Shown in pieces: positions 31,998-43,536 of a stretch of DNA of 64,000 nucleotides (positions are counted from its first letter, which is position 1; each line of letters begins with the position of its first letter). Location of the stretch: positions 34,022-98,021 of the forward strand of contig JASAND010004038.1 in NCBI GenBank assembly GCA_030248195.1, read 5' to 3'. Below the pieces are notes generated by a model. The model saw nothing but the letters and a program-made list of their open reading frames with translations, did no database searches and was not told where the DNA came from. Origin of the DNA: Trissonchulus latispiculum. Taxonomy: Eukaryota > Nematoda > Enoplea > Enoplida > Ironidae. The translations under genes were made by a program, and so were the position numbers.

Positions 31998-34191
31998 CAG
32001 GGTTCATGCGACCGGGAAAAACCGGGAAAAACCGGGAATATCAGGGAAAATCGTGAAGCACCGGGAAAAACCGGGAAAAACCGGGAAAATGAGAAAGTCA
32101 GAGAAATTGTTTGTATTTTTGGTGCAAACTTAACGAATTCTGTTTAAATTTTAAAAAAATTCACGTTTTACCCCGAAACTTGCATTTCTTTTAGTTCTTA
32201 CTACTTGCTTCACGATAAGGCCGATTTTCAAATTTCAAATTTGATTTAATTCCTATCTTATTTCTTGTCACTTCATTTGGTTTTCAGGATTCGAATTGGA
32301 TGAATGGTACAGAATTTTCTCAGAAATTGAAACGTATCTATATGTTACACACATTTTGAGGCAGCTTGCCTGCTTCCGCCAAAATAATTATTCTAAAAAG
32401 TATTTATTACTTTTAGAAATTTCACACGAATGCGAGCTAACCAGATGTTGAAGCCTAGCTTGTCCTCCCGCACAATCCCTAAATTTGACCTATTATTTTT
32501 AAAAAAAGTGCACGAATAACCTTAATAATATTGTTGTATTAACTATGCTTAAGTGTCAGTTGATCAAGCTAATGCGAACAGTGACGGATGGATTTTTCCG
32601 GAAAAATTTATTGCTGAAATAAATTTGTGGGTTTTCTTCAGTTTTTGCAATAAACGAATCAAAAAACTCCGTTTTTGTAGAAAAATTCTAATTCTCCCTA
32701 AAAATGTCTAAATTTCTAAAAATTTTCTTGGCTCGTCAAAATGAAAAAATTAAAGGATTAAAGAATAGTTTTATTGAAAAAACAAAAAATTTCTTTAACT
32801 TCTGGATGCGCTGGCTTCCCAGACCCCTCGAAAAGTATGGAAAGCTAGTCGCGGTTATAGGACCGCTGATATAGGTAAGAATGCTTTACTACAACCGAGT
32901 CGCGGGCAGGCCAACAAAGTAAAATTTCTTCCAAAATTATGAAAATAGTATATACACACACCCTGAAATCAAAAAAGCTGAAGCTGAAATCTATTTTTGA
33001 CGTTCGCCAAATAAACATCATGTTCAGAAAATAAGTGAAAATTTTATGAAGTCCAATTTTTTGAGACAACGCCGAATTTTGTCCGTTTTAACGCATTTTC
33101 TAAATTTTTTCAGATCTAGCAAAGTTTCATGCGTATATATTTTTATGCGTTTCATTCGTTTCAAGTAACGTATATATATAATATCTTTTTACAGTGATTT
33201 TTCAAAATTTTTCCAACTTAATTGGACATATTTTCCAATTCCGCCTATGGGACCAGACTGTATATATTTTTTCCAGAAACTACGAATACGTTAACAAAAC
33301 GTGAAATTTGTTTTTTGCTGTTGATTTGTGGCTGACCGTCCCTGACGAGCAGAAAGCTTTGAATTACACAAAATAAAAACTATTAATAGTAAACAAAATA
33401 CCCCAATTTCAAAATAGCAATTAATTTTTGGGGTCTTTTCCAGATTACCCCCCCCACACTCGAAATTCTTAAAACTTGATTTTCTGGGTCGCTCAACACG
33501 AATCTGAAGACCGTTTTCCCATTCAGCTTTTCGTTAGCTTGATATATGTAAGCCAATGTTGTAAGCTTAAGGTGAAAGCTTATGTTGAGCTAACGAATAG
33601 GTGAATCGAAAAACAGATTTCAGATTCGTGCTCATCGCCCCTGAAGACCCTGTATGGAACTTTTCAGCAAAATCGGCGACAATAAATTTTTCGGTTTCCC
33701 TTGGTTCCCCCTTGCGAATCGAAAAATTATCGAATTTCGGGAAATCGAAAAATTTTGCGATTTGAACTCTGCGTGGTCGAAAAGATAAATTTCAGCTCAA
33801 TTGGTATATACCTTTTAAAACATTTTGAGTGGTGGGGGTATATAATCCGGAAAAGACAATGTTTGTATTCTTTTCCATTTTGCATTGCAACAGTACCAAG
33901 ACTCTTTATATGAGTAGTCTGGTAGCACAGCACTTGTGATCTAAAGCTTGTTTTTGGTATCAGATTTTTGCTAGCTTTGAATTTCAGGTAAATCAAACTG
34001 TATAATACTGCGTTCGATAGCTAAAATGCTCAAAATGGGTTCAAAATAGACAAAATCGTCACTATAATTACGTATATTCTTCTAAATTTACTGCCATTTA
34101 CTGGAAGAAAAACCGGGAAAATGGGTCTGAAAAACCTGGAAAAACCGGGAAAAACCGGGAAAATGAAATCCAAAAGTCCGCATGAACCCTG
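31998..34191. mobile_element. CAGGGTTCATGCG element with ACCGGGAAAA arrays (2.19 kb)
   Basis: Perfect 13-base terminal repeats CAGGGTTCATGCG, flanked by cattaa on both sides (31992-31997, 34192-34197). Arrays of accgggaaaa stand at both ends (32011-32095, 34110-34165) in the same orientation although the ends are inverted. It contains the hairpin element 33433-33857. No transposase ORF is recognisable; the ORFs in it are short. Confidence 0.82.
33433..33857. mobile_element. GTCTTTTCCAGATTA hairpin element (425 bp)
   Basis: Ends GTCTTTTCCAGATTA and taatccggaaaagac are inverted partners with one mismatch, each followed by a C- or G-tract. The interior contains a hairpin (33486-33640): acacgaatctga ... 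ttcgttagctt ... gctaacgaa ... cagattcgtg. Relatives are the foldback at the window start, 52598-52746 and a fragment near 57410-57520. Confidence 0.7.
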
Positions 34192-34197
34192 CATTAA

Positions 34198-34737
34198 GGA
34201 CATATTGTAGAGTGCAGCTATCTCCTCTGAAGCGATTCTGTTTAGTATTGGATTTTTGGCGAATTTTTAAATTGAGAATTTTGGAAAATCTGCCATTTTT
34301 GGACCATGAAAAACAGGACCTACGGTACTCTTTTGCTTGTTATGAACGATTGGCGAAAGCTACAGAAACGGCCAATAGATAGCTGCACTCTACGCATAAT
34401 ACCACGTCTTATAAAAGTACTCGCATGTTTCTATCATCTACAATAAGCTCAAAAAACTTGCCACAAAAACAGCAAATTTTGCTAAAAATGGCGATTTTTC
34501 ATAATTTTCACATTCTTTTGATAATTTCTCACTCAATATGTGGTAAATATCACCAAACTTGGCAGATTAATTAATGTGTCTATGTCTGTCACATAATGTG
34601 GCCAACAACAATTTGTCAATACTGAACATGCTGCTGTGGCGGCACCTTTGATCTTTATGGGTGGAAAATGTCAATTTTAAAATTTTTCAAAAATATAGAC
34701 AAGATGGGTATCAATCAATAGCTGGAACGAGGAGCAA
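34198..34737. other. No gene recognised
   Basis: AT-rich sequence. A 66-codon forward frame (34182-34382) overlaps the transposon edge and has no motif. Confidence 0.4.
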
Positions 34738-34955
34738 CCCTGGATGCCGCGACCCCTATGATATATGCGGTGGTGTCTAAAACCAGGAACCGGAACAGGA
34801 ACAGGAATAAAGGTCTAAAACCAGGAACAGGAACCGTGGTCTAATTTCAGGAACAGGAACGCGGGTCAAATTTCAGGAACAGGAGCGGGGGTCTTATTTC
34901 AGGAACAGGAACAGAGTCTGAAACCAGGAACAGGAACGAGGTCCCACCCGTAACT
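34738..34955. repeat. Foldback relic and GGAACAGGAAC minisatellite
   Basis: tgccgcgacccctatg (34745-34760) is the right end of the CATAGGGGTCGCGG family, alone. Directly after it, blocks of caggaacaggaac with variable spacers (aaaggtctaaaac, gggtctaattt) repeat about six times to 34945. The origin of the array is unknown. Confidence 0.7.
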
Positions 34956-36103
34956 TCGGGGGGGGGGGTCCCACCTAACACTAATTATATATGTTTACAT
35001 ATAAGCGTATGTCTGCTCGCTGATTGGCCCATTAGCATAAGGCTTACGTAGATAATTTATCTGTAATTTTTATTAATCAATTATATATAACTTTAATTAG
35101 GTTAACGTACGTATATAAGTGAAAAACTAATTCGACAACTTTGTAGCATTTTTTCAGCTCCTTCTAATGATATAAAAATTGGTGCAGAATGCAGATTACA
35201 TTCCTACGAATTTTTTGTATTATGCAACAATTTTTATATAGCAAGGTTCACAAAAAATCAAAAATCGAATTTTTGCTGGCAATTTTGCATATGAAGTCCG
35301 TTCGAAAAACTTTTGGTATGTATGGAACGGCAGTGGCCCCCTCTACATATGGTGCAAATTTCATGCCGGTAGCCCGTGTGTAGCGTGAGTAATAAAAATT
35401 TTTTATGATTTTTTGTGAACGAGTTCACAAAAAACCACCACCGGATCTGATTTCAGGATGTAGCTAGGAAATTGGTCTTTTTATGCATAAATAGAGCATA
35501 GTCCATAGTGTTATTATGTAAAAAAATTTGGACCCCCAAGTTTTTTTGCACAGGCGGAACTCCGAATTTTGGTTCTCGGCCCCCGGGTCCAAAGTGGGTA
35601 CCCAGGCCAATATGCTTGACCTTTATTATTGATACCAGGAAGCTAGGAATCCACATATTTTGTGTTCTATTGCTCTAGTAAGCACAGAACACAATTTGGC
35701 GGAGTAATTTCGCATCTGGAATGGTCACGTGACTTGGCCTAGGGTCACGTGACTGACCAAAAAGTTTATTTCAAGTTTCCAGAAGCCTAAAAACTCGACT
35801 GTATAGGTTTTTCGGTGCGTAGAATTCAAATTTGCATTAGTTTTTAGTTAGCTTTAGCCCAGATAGGTGATCCTGACCACCCCCTGGGTCCGGACGGTCC
35901 GGGCCGGGTCCATCGGCCGGACCGTCTGCCACAAGGAGGTTGAGGAAATTAAAACATGTGAATTTGCTCAGAAAAAAATTACCCGCCGGTGGCGAAGCCA
36001 TAGGACATGGCAGGGAATCCAATATATGGTTGGATAGCTTAGAGTTAGGACATGTCACATGCATAATCTGGGGTGGCTGCGCAAAGTCCATAGTAAGTGA
36101 GTG
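34956..36103. other. No gene recognised; paired E-box palindromes
   Basis: Mostly AT-rich DNA. Two identical ggtcacgtgac palindromes are 20 bases apart (tcacgtga at 35725-35732 and 35745-35752). A GC-rich block at 35876-35935 (ggtccggacggtccgggccg) resembles other GC modules. No convincing ORF. Confidence 0.4.
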
Positions 36104-37599
36104 TAGTCAATCGGGAAAAAAGCCACGTCAAAATTTCGGGAAAAAAAGCCACGACCGCCGTGGCCTAACGGGTGAAGCTATTGCAGTAATATTTGGCGTG
36201 TAGAATGACGGCCTCAATATAAGCCCACACGCCGATTTTTAGCTTTCTGGCTCTCCTCTATAGTTAACAGCAGGGTCGACTTTTTTTGGAAAACGTTGTT
36301 CCTGAAATGGCGGGAAAACTGTAATTTTTGAAAAATTCATAACTTTAGTGTCAATAGAGCTATCTGAATAATTTCTACTGCAATCAAGTGGGAACCTGGC
36401 TTTGTTCTCACATTAATGCCAACAATTCCTGACGTCATGTGCACTGGCGGATCCAGGATTGCGTGACGGGGGGGCAGCAAAATTTTTCCATCGGGGGTCT
36501 GGGGGGCGGAGCCCCCCAGAAGTTGAAGAAATTTTTTGTTTTTGCAATAAAATTGGTCTTCGGATTTTTAACTCTTTTTATACTGAAGAACTGGACAAAT
36601 TTTTTAAAATTCTTGACGTTTTTAGGCAAAAATGGTAATTTTCTCCGAAAAATCGGATGCATTTCAAGCTTTTTCTTCACAAATGCAATAAATATGCGGT
36701 TAAAAAGTTGAAAATTCGCGCCGAAGGCGCGAAATTTTTTGGTTTTTTGCCCTTTTTCCTCTTTCTCTCCTTAATTTTTCCTACCTTCGAATCGCGACGG
36801 GGGGGACGGCCGCCCCCCCCCCTGGCTCCGCCCCAGGTCACGTGGTTTCTGGGCAGGTGTGGCTTTTTATTCCCGATGATTTTGATCCATCGGGGAAAAA
36901 AGCCAGTCACTTTTTAGACCTGTAGTGAGCAGTTTTCTTGGATTTTTGGGATTATTACTATGTTGAAAATAATCAGCAATTCAAGTTTTACAGAGCAATA
37001 TATACCGTTTGTAGGTGGGTAGTCCCTGAAATGAGCAACTTTTGGGCTAATATGTCACGCAAGTCGTTCTGACCGCTACACGCCGCATTTCATCCTTAAA
37101 CTGGCACATTTGGCCCAAAAGAGCATTACAAATTCATTGGAAAACACTATTTTGTAGCTAGCCTTCGTTTTAGCAAGTTTTTAAAAAATTTGTATGTTCA
37201 CGTTATATTTGATGAAACCTAGCCAGTTTATGCTGCAAACTAAAAAGTTGTTTTTAGTGCTTTACGAAGGCAATTTGCGTCGGTAAACAACAAACCTAGG
37301 GTAAATAAGCGATGCTGAACATGATGGAACGGTCAGAATTGGTCTACGCCTTCAGGATTTGCTTCGACCAAAGTTGCTGTTTTCCCGCTAACTGGCTTTT
37401 TTCCCGAGTTTGGCTTTTTTCCCCAGAAAATTAATCACAAAGTACTCTTTATTGCTACAGTCCAGAGAAGTCATTAATACATGAAAATAATCCGTAGGGG
37501 TTGCCATTCTTCAAACTACAAGAATTTTCCCATAATTCCAAAGAATGAGTTCTGCACGTTCAAAAGTCTGAAAAAATGGCGTTTTTTCCCGATTGACTA
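36104..37599. mobile_element. TAGTCAATCGGGAAAAAA element (1.5 kb) with nested hAT
   Basis: Perfect 18-base terminal repeats TAGTCAATCGGGAAAAAA. Subterminal copies of cgggaaaaaagcc occur inside both ends (36110-36155, 36888-36904 and inverted at 37375-37430). The flanks agtgagtg and tatatata do not match, so the target duplication is not confirmed. The hAT-like element 36442-36836 is inserted in it. A related inverted repeat lies at 38000-38750. Confidence 0.7.
36442..36836. mobile_element. hAT-like element (395 bp)
   Basis: Flanks gtcatgtg (36434-36441) and gtcacgtg (36837-36844) match 7 of 8. Ends CACTGGCGGATCCAGG and, reversed, CTGGGGCGGAGCCAGG match 12 of 16. It shares with 20682-21962 the ggtctggggggcggagcc block and, near the right end, ttcgcgccgaaggcgcgaaa plus the pyrimidine run after it. 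It is a shorter member of the same family. Confidence 0.85.
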
Positions 37600-37999
37600 T
37601 ATATATATAAGCTAATAAAATATGGTAACTAGCTTTAGAACAATGCATAAACTATAAAAAATAAAGTGAAGAACAGCACTGAAGTTAAATTACAGATATA
37701 AACACAAATATTCTCCATTATTACTTAAATTTCCGCATCTGTCCAACCCTGTTCTGGACACAAAGATATATACATCTGTCCGGACAGAATGCGATAATTG
37801 TAAGAATTTATCTATCTGTCTGCGCACATGCATAATTTATCTATCTGTCTGGACACTTTCAGAAGTGTCCAATTTACTCATCTGCCCGTAACAATTTAAT
37901 TTTTAGTTAATTTGTGCACTTATATAAGCATATTTTATGCATAAAAACATATTTACATTTACATTAGAAACGCTAATATTTTGCTAAATTTTAGGTATA

Positions 38000-38750
38000 T
38001 AGTCAAGGAAAAAGTATAGGAAAAAACCCACTTTTCAGATTTTTGGCCAAAACTTTTTAATGGTTTGACATATCGAAATGCTGATTATACAGGTACTTAG
38101 GCCTAGTCGTAAGCTTTCTTATGAGCTATAGAACACCTCTGTAGGGTGTGCCGTTAGCGAGAAAAATTGTCCCAAACTGGCGGGAAAAAACCCAATGCGG
38201 GAAAAAACCCATATGCGGGCAAAAACCCACCACAAAAAATTTTTGGCAAGCTGCCAGGAGCATTTCTAACCATTCCAAATGAAAGAGCGGGTTGTTTTTA
38301 GTACAACTGCATCAAAATATATATATATTAGTTTTTGTATTAAAATTGAGGTCATATGGTCATTTGAAAATGTTGTATCTTTAACACATAAACATAGGCA
38401 AATTTTGGAAATTTTTTAAAATTGTTTATTTTCGGCAGTTTAAGCACCCTATCGTGTAGAAAACGTGTTTTTCTTGTATTTAGAGCCAAACTAGACCCAT
38501 TTTAAGGCAAAAATAAGCATTTTTGGTCAAAATTGATATTTTGGCTTGAAATGGCACAGTGTCCGATTTAGACCCCCTGGACCACCCATAACAGTACGAA
38601 CCCAGGTAAAACCTATACCAATTTAATCTATAGGCTCTATTAAACAAATGTATGTGTTGGTTTGACCTTTCCGGTCAATGGTCAGAAAAAAATATAATTT
38701 TGAAAAGTGGGGTTTTTCCCGCCGTGGGGTTTTTTCCCGCCAACTCCAGG
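38000..38750. repeat. Inverted repeat with GGGAAAAAACCC blocks
   Basis: gtataggaaaaaacccactt at the left and gaaaagtggggtttttcccg at the right are inverted partners. More gggaaaaaaccca blocks lie at 38185-38230. It begins tagtcaaggaaaaa, like the element at 36104. No target duplication seen. Confidence 0.5.
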
Positions 38751-39070
38751 TCACCCCCAGGTCGCACCGGAGGGGTCAGAGCAGTGTGACATATATCATC
38801 ATGAAGCGCAACAGATGCCCTACAGGTACGTATAATCCGCTTTGGTCTAAGTCTTTCCAGTAGTTCAGGGTGGCCCGGCAAAGTTTGCCAAATTTCGGCA
38901 CTTGGTCGGACCAAAATTTCCAAAAATTTCAAAGTCCCAAAAAATTTGCAGGGAAGCAGTGGGAGCTACCATAATACACCCTCCAGGGTTATTTTGGATG
39001 CTCTTCAAGATAGGCTATTAAAATCCTAGATAGCTCATACCGGTAAGCCCACACTGGGGGTGGGTTTTTT

Positions 39071-39294
39071 ATATATATATATATTTACAAGTAACAAAAA
39101 TGCTCCGCACAAAAGAGGATAATATGTGTGTGTTGGCTGTATCGTACATATATATCCTTTAAATATCCTTTAAATATATAATAAATAAATATAAATAGGT
39201 ATATCCTTTAAATTCCGGTTGAAGAAGTAAAGACAAAAGTTTCATAGGCACATGACGTTATTTGGCACAGCAAGTTTGGGTGGATGGCTCCATG
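39071..39294. mobile_element. Right-arm foldback copy, proximal part
   Basis: Starts in the (TA)n centre and reads caagtaacaaaaatgctccg, then cacaaaagaggataatatgt, as in the right arm of 46735-49855. It is interrupted at gctccatg by 39295-41853 and resumes at 41862. Confidence 0.8.
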
Positions 39295-39548
39295 CAGGCC
39301 TGTTGCGGTTCCTATTTTTCCTATTTTTTCCTATTTTTTCGAGACATTCCTATTTATTCCTATTTTCAGCCGAAATTCCTATTTTTTCCTATTTTTTGTA
39401 TTTGACCAGTGTGAATTATAAATTTTTATCTTGGCTATTTTGCTGTACAGAACACAAAACTTTCTTCAAGCTTTGAATGACATAATAGGTTTTGAGAAGA
39501 ATTTTGCGCCTTCGGCGCAATTGTGTTTTGCTTGTTTTTAAAACGCCC

Positions 39549-40376
39549 TCAATTCAATTCAATTCAATTTAATTAAACAAACGGTTAACAAACTTAAACA
39601 AGTGCAACATTACTGCACTGCACGCCTAACATCAAACAGTGCCTCACAGAGAGCCCTCTTAAAAGAGGGCAGTGAAACTGAGTCGACCACACCTGCTGGG
39701 AGAGCATTCCAATCCATTATCACGCGGTTATGAAATAAATTTTTGACAACGGTCAGGTTATTTTTCAGTACTCTAAGTTTAAACATATGACCTCGAGTAG
39801 TTCTCGAGGAAACGTTACTTTGAAAAATAAAGAGTTCATCAAAATTAATGTCAATGATACCATGTATAATCTTATAGACCATAACTAAATCTTTAAATTT
39901 TCTACGGAGTTGTAGAGTCTGGGTTTGCAAATATAAACAGCGCTCTTCATAATTTAAGTTAAGATTGCTTAAAATAGTTGCCGTAAAGCGTTTTTGAACA
40001 TTTTCGATAACAGTTATATCCTTTATAAGGTAAGGATTCCAGACTTCAGAAGCAGTTTCAAGTAACGGCCTAACATAAATGGTAAATAACTTAAACTTAA
40101 TGAAAGGATCCGTAGTAACAAAACAATGCGAAATTAAATGTGCCAACGAAAAACCCTTCTTAGCAATTTTCAAACAGTAGTCAGAAAATTTCAAATCGTT
40201 CCTAACTGTTACACCAAGGTCAGCTGCAGTAGAGCAAACTTCTAATTCCGACCCATTTACATAGTATGTGGCAGTAGGGTTGCAAGACCCCATATGTAAA
40301 ACTAAACACTTATTAACAGCAACCTCCAACTGCCAAATACGTAACCACTCACATACCGCATCTAAACCCTCGTTTT
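39549..40376 (-). pseudogene. 5'-truncated CR1/jockey-like LINE, reverse transcriptase C-terminus
   Basis: The reverse strand is open from a TAA at about 40376 to 39610. It reads GLDAVCEWLRIWQLEVAVNK, then ADLGVTVRNDLKFSDYC, YVRPLLETASEVWNPY, IENVQKRFT and MDWNALPAGVV. These are the conserved blocks after the catalytic centre of CR1/jockey-type LINE reverse transcriptases, ending with the typical short C-terminal segment. The 3' end carries an attg-repeat tail (39549-39576, caattcaattcaattcaatt on the plus strand), the kind of short-repeat tail seen on such LINEs. The 5' part including the FADD-type active site is missing, so it is a dead fragment, but about 250 codons without a stop suggest a fairly young insertion. 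Confidence 0.85.
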
Positions 40377-41160
40377 ACCTTTGCCTATATTAGTCCTCCA
40401 ACTTACACTAGGCATACCTTGGTGCATATGTGCGTTGGGTTTCTAAATTGTTAGTGACTAGTGTGAAAATTAAAAGCTTTGTACGACCATTGCCACATCA
40501 TTTCCCTCTTTTAAAAATTCGTAGTTATAAATAAGTCAGCACGGACTAAGCTAAGTTCCCAAATCCCAAATGTTTGGTAAATGGTAATGGACCTACATAC
40601 GTATTGTATAATTTAAATATGCAGTGCTCGTTGCACATCCACACTTGCTTTACTCATACGTTAACCATGGGTGTTTTTGTTTTAGTTCTAGTATTTTTAG
40701 AAATGTAAGATTCCAAAAAGATAACGAGAAGTAGGGATACAAGTAATTGCGGAGGGTCTGTGGGCTGGGCTTCCAGCAAAACTAGCGATTTTTGTGGAAT
40801 TCACGACCCAATAGCAATTTTCTTGAGCACTTTGACTGATCTTTTTCAGTAATTTTCTCTTTCTGTCGCTAGAAAGAATGCGCACAAGACCAAAAGTTTT
40901 TCATTTCAGAACTAGTACGTACAGTTCAAAAATTTGTAAATTTTCATAACTGTAAGGTTTGAAATGGGTTTTTAGCAATAAATAAATTCAAGGCGTTCTA
41001 GAAAGTTTTCCGAATTTTCAGAAAAATTCAAAAATTTTCGGAAATTTCAAATTTTACCGGTGCTTTATCAAAAAATTTCTAACTTACCTTTACCAGAAAA
41101 ACTAGCAATTTCTTTCGAAAGCTGCGGGGAAAACAGAAAAAGTGTTTTTTCCTTCCTGTG
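40377..41160. other. No gene recognised inside the host transposon
   Basis: AT-rich filler between the LINE fragment and G-tract modules of the element 39295-41853. No motif. Confidence 0.4.
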
Positions 41161-41861
41161 TCCATCCCTGGTTAAACTGACTTCCCCCCCCCCACTTTTT
41201 TGGAGGTCGCCCAAAAGTGTCGAAAACTGAGGTTTTTGAGATCAAATTTTCAAAAATTTTCTCAATTTTTAGCTAGTTCATGGACTTATATATTAGTTCA
41301 TTTTAAGCTTAAAAACAGCTATTTTTTGCGTTTTTACCTCAAAATGCGAATTTTGGCTATATATATTTGTACCTTGGGCTTGCCCCCACTTTTCGGAAGT
41401 CCCCTCACTTTTCGTCAGCCCCCCCCCCCACTTCCCCGTCCGTAGGGGGTGGGCGAAGCCCCCCCCCCCACTTTTAAAACCCTAAAAATGCCAGTTGAAC
41501 CCAGATTGAACTCAAAAAGTTTTAATAGTATCGCCCCAGATTTCCGATTTGCCGAGCGATGAAATACTTCGGTTGCAAATGATTATAAATGGTTCGAATC
41601 CCGAAAAATCGTGATACCACCGTTCGTTAAATTCAAAGTAAAAGTTAAAAGTTTTCAGAACATTTAAAATTCATTTAAAGACACACAGTAGTCGCGCTTT
41701 CTGCTGAAATCGACAAATTAAGCCTTCATTTTGAGCCTGGAAATTCCTATTTTTTCCTATTTTTTGATCAAAAAGTTCCTATTTATTCCTATTTTTTGAT
41801 GGTAAAATTCCTATTTTTATTCCTATTTTTTCGAAAACCCGCGCAACAGCCCTGCTCCATG

Positions 41862-43536
41862 ACAAAAGTTGCTCAGCTCACTTAGGGCTTTGATTTCATT
41901 TGATACCAAATTTGACCACTTTTGAAAAATTTTATTTTTGACCCAAAATCGCCTAAGTCCCCACCCCACCCCACCACAGCACTCTACAGCCACTTTGGGT
42001 ACAGGGTATTTTTTAGGGATTTCTTCCGGGGGGGGGGCTTCCCGGGGGGCCCGGGGGGGGAAGAAATTTTCGAGGGGGGAGATTTTTTTGCAAAAATGAG
42101 CCAAAAAATGGTATTTTTTGGCGTATTTTGCATGGTGAACTCAAAAACTGTTCAAAAATGCCAGGATTTAAGCTAAAAATAGCTATTTTTACGAAAACAT
42201 CTCCGGCGAAGCCGGAAAATTTTTGAAAATTGGCCTATTTTTTGCAAAAATTTGGGCCTCCAAAAAATCACGGGGGGGAAAGCAAAAATCCCGGGAGGGG
42301 GCGATTTCGGGGGGGGGAAGGTCAATTTCGGGGGGGCCCGCCCCCCCTGTAAAAATGCCCTGTGGGTACGCAGTTCTATGACAAAAGTTGCTCAGCTCAC
42401 TTAGGGTTTTCATTTGATACCAAATTTTACCACTTTTGAAAAATTTTTTGACCACTTGACCCCCCGCCCCCCCCGACTGACCCTTCAAAACGGCAAACTG
42501 GAACCAGCCCAGCAATATAGGCACGTCGGACGGCAAAACGGATACCGGGAATGAGCTGGGCGCACCAGAAAACCCCTATAGACAGTTTTGAGAGGCCAGG
42601 TACAACCTACTATGGACCTCCAGGAAGCGGTTGCCGACTTGACCCTCCCTACGGCAAAGTGGGACCAGCCCAGCAATATAGGCACGTCGGACGGCAAAAC
42701 GGATACCGGGAATGAGCTGGGCACACCAGAAAACCTCTATAGACAAAGTTTTGAGAGGCCAGGTACAACCTACTATGGACCTCCAGGAAGCGGGTTCCGA
42801 CTTGACCCTCCCTACGGCAAAGTGGGACCAGCCCAGCAAGATGGATGGGTCTAACGGTAAAACTGCCTGCGGGAATTGATTCTCTGTGCCAGAAAACCAT
42901 TGTATGGAAGATTTGAGCTTTCGAAGTTGAATAGATAGCGAGAAATTTCGATTTTTCATTTTTCGAATTTTCGCCATTTTTGACGGGCTACTGTGGTCGC
43001 TAGAGAAGTGATAGAGAAACGCAACCTGGACCGTTAGTTAGTTCAATACGTATATGTAATTTCTGAATATAGAAAGAAAGCAGCTCCAGCTCGTAATATT
43101 CGACCTGAGCGACGACCACAAAAATGGTCACTTTTCGCTATGAGCCGACTTTGCGGCGCCTCTGCGGCGCTGTGGCGCAGCTGCGGCACAAAAAAGTTGT
43201 GATTCTTAAATTCTTTAGAGTGCACTACTAGACCCTATAGCCCTTTAGGTTGGCCCACCGCTGCAGTTCACGTGAAAGCGGCGAACATTATGTGTAATAC
43301 ATACAACCAAGGAGAAAACGGAAAAAAACATCGCCGCCATAAGCGGTCCGGGGCGCAACTTTTTAACGGTAAAGTGATACGGGGCTGAAACTTCACAGAT
43401 ATACTAAACTCGATGTGCTCTACAATTTGCGGATGAAATCTGCGCAGGATTTTGCGCAGCTTCTGCACAGCTTATCTTACACTGTCTCCAGCCACTTTTC
43501 ACACATATTATAGGGGTCGCTGCCGCGACCACTATG
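41862..43536. mobile_element. Right-arm foldback copy, distal part
   Basis: Continues from 39294. It carries the 147-bp unit on the reverse strand (one is split by 42003-42361), then the ~165-bp array reversed (42490-42890), gcggcgctgtggcgcagctg, ggtccggggcgcaacttttt and tcctgcgcag-type blocks. It ends ggtcgctgccgcgaccactatg. The end differs from CCCCTATG by one base. Confidence 0.85.
42003..42361. mobile_element. AGGGTATTTTT element in a 147-bp unit (359 bp)
   Basis: Flanks ttgggtac (41995-42002) and gtgggtac (42362-42369) match 7 of 8. The empty site is visible in the paralogous unit at about 48715-48727 (ctttgggtacgca). Ends AGGGTATTTTTTAGGG and, reversed, AGGGCATTTTTACAGGG. It has G-tracts, C-tracts and the ccggcgaagccgg palindrome at 42202-42214. 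It belongs with the CTGGGCTTATTCTAG group by layout. Confidence 0.88.

Larger units (their letters stand above)
39295..41853. mobile_element. Element with TTCCTATTTTTT arrays inside a foldback copy (2.56 kb)
   Basis: Perfect 8-bp duplication gctccatg (39287-39294, 41854-41861). The foldback sequence on both sides continues across the gap, confirming the insertion. Ends CAGGCCTGTTGCG and, reversed, AGGGCTGTTGCG. Arrays of ttcctattttttcctatttt stand at both ends in the same orientation (39308-39400, 41742-41832). It contains a gcgccttcggcgc hairpin (39506-39518), a LINE fragment (39549-40376) and G-tract modules (41165-41475). Sister of 28312-30480. Confidence 0.85.

Noticed and set aside
41580..41610. 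ggttcgaatcc, resembling a tRNA B box
   Set aside because: The flanks do not form a T arm with five pairs, no acceptor stem or anticodon arm can be drawn, and no A box lies at the right distance.
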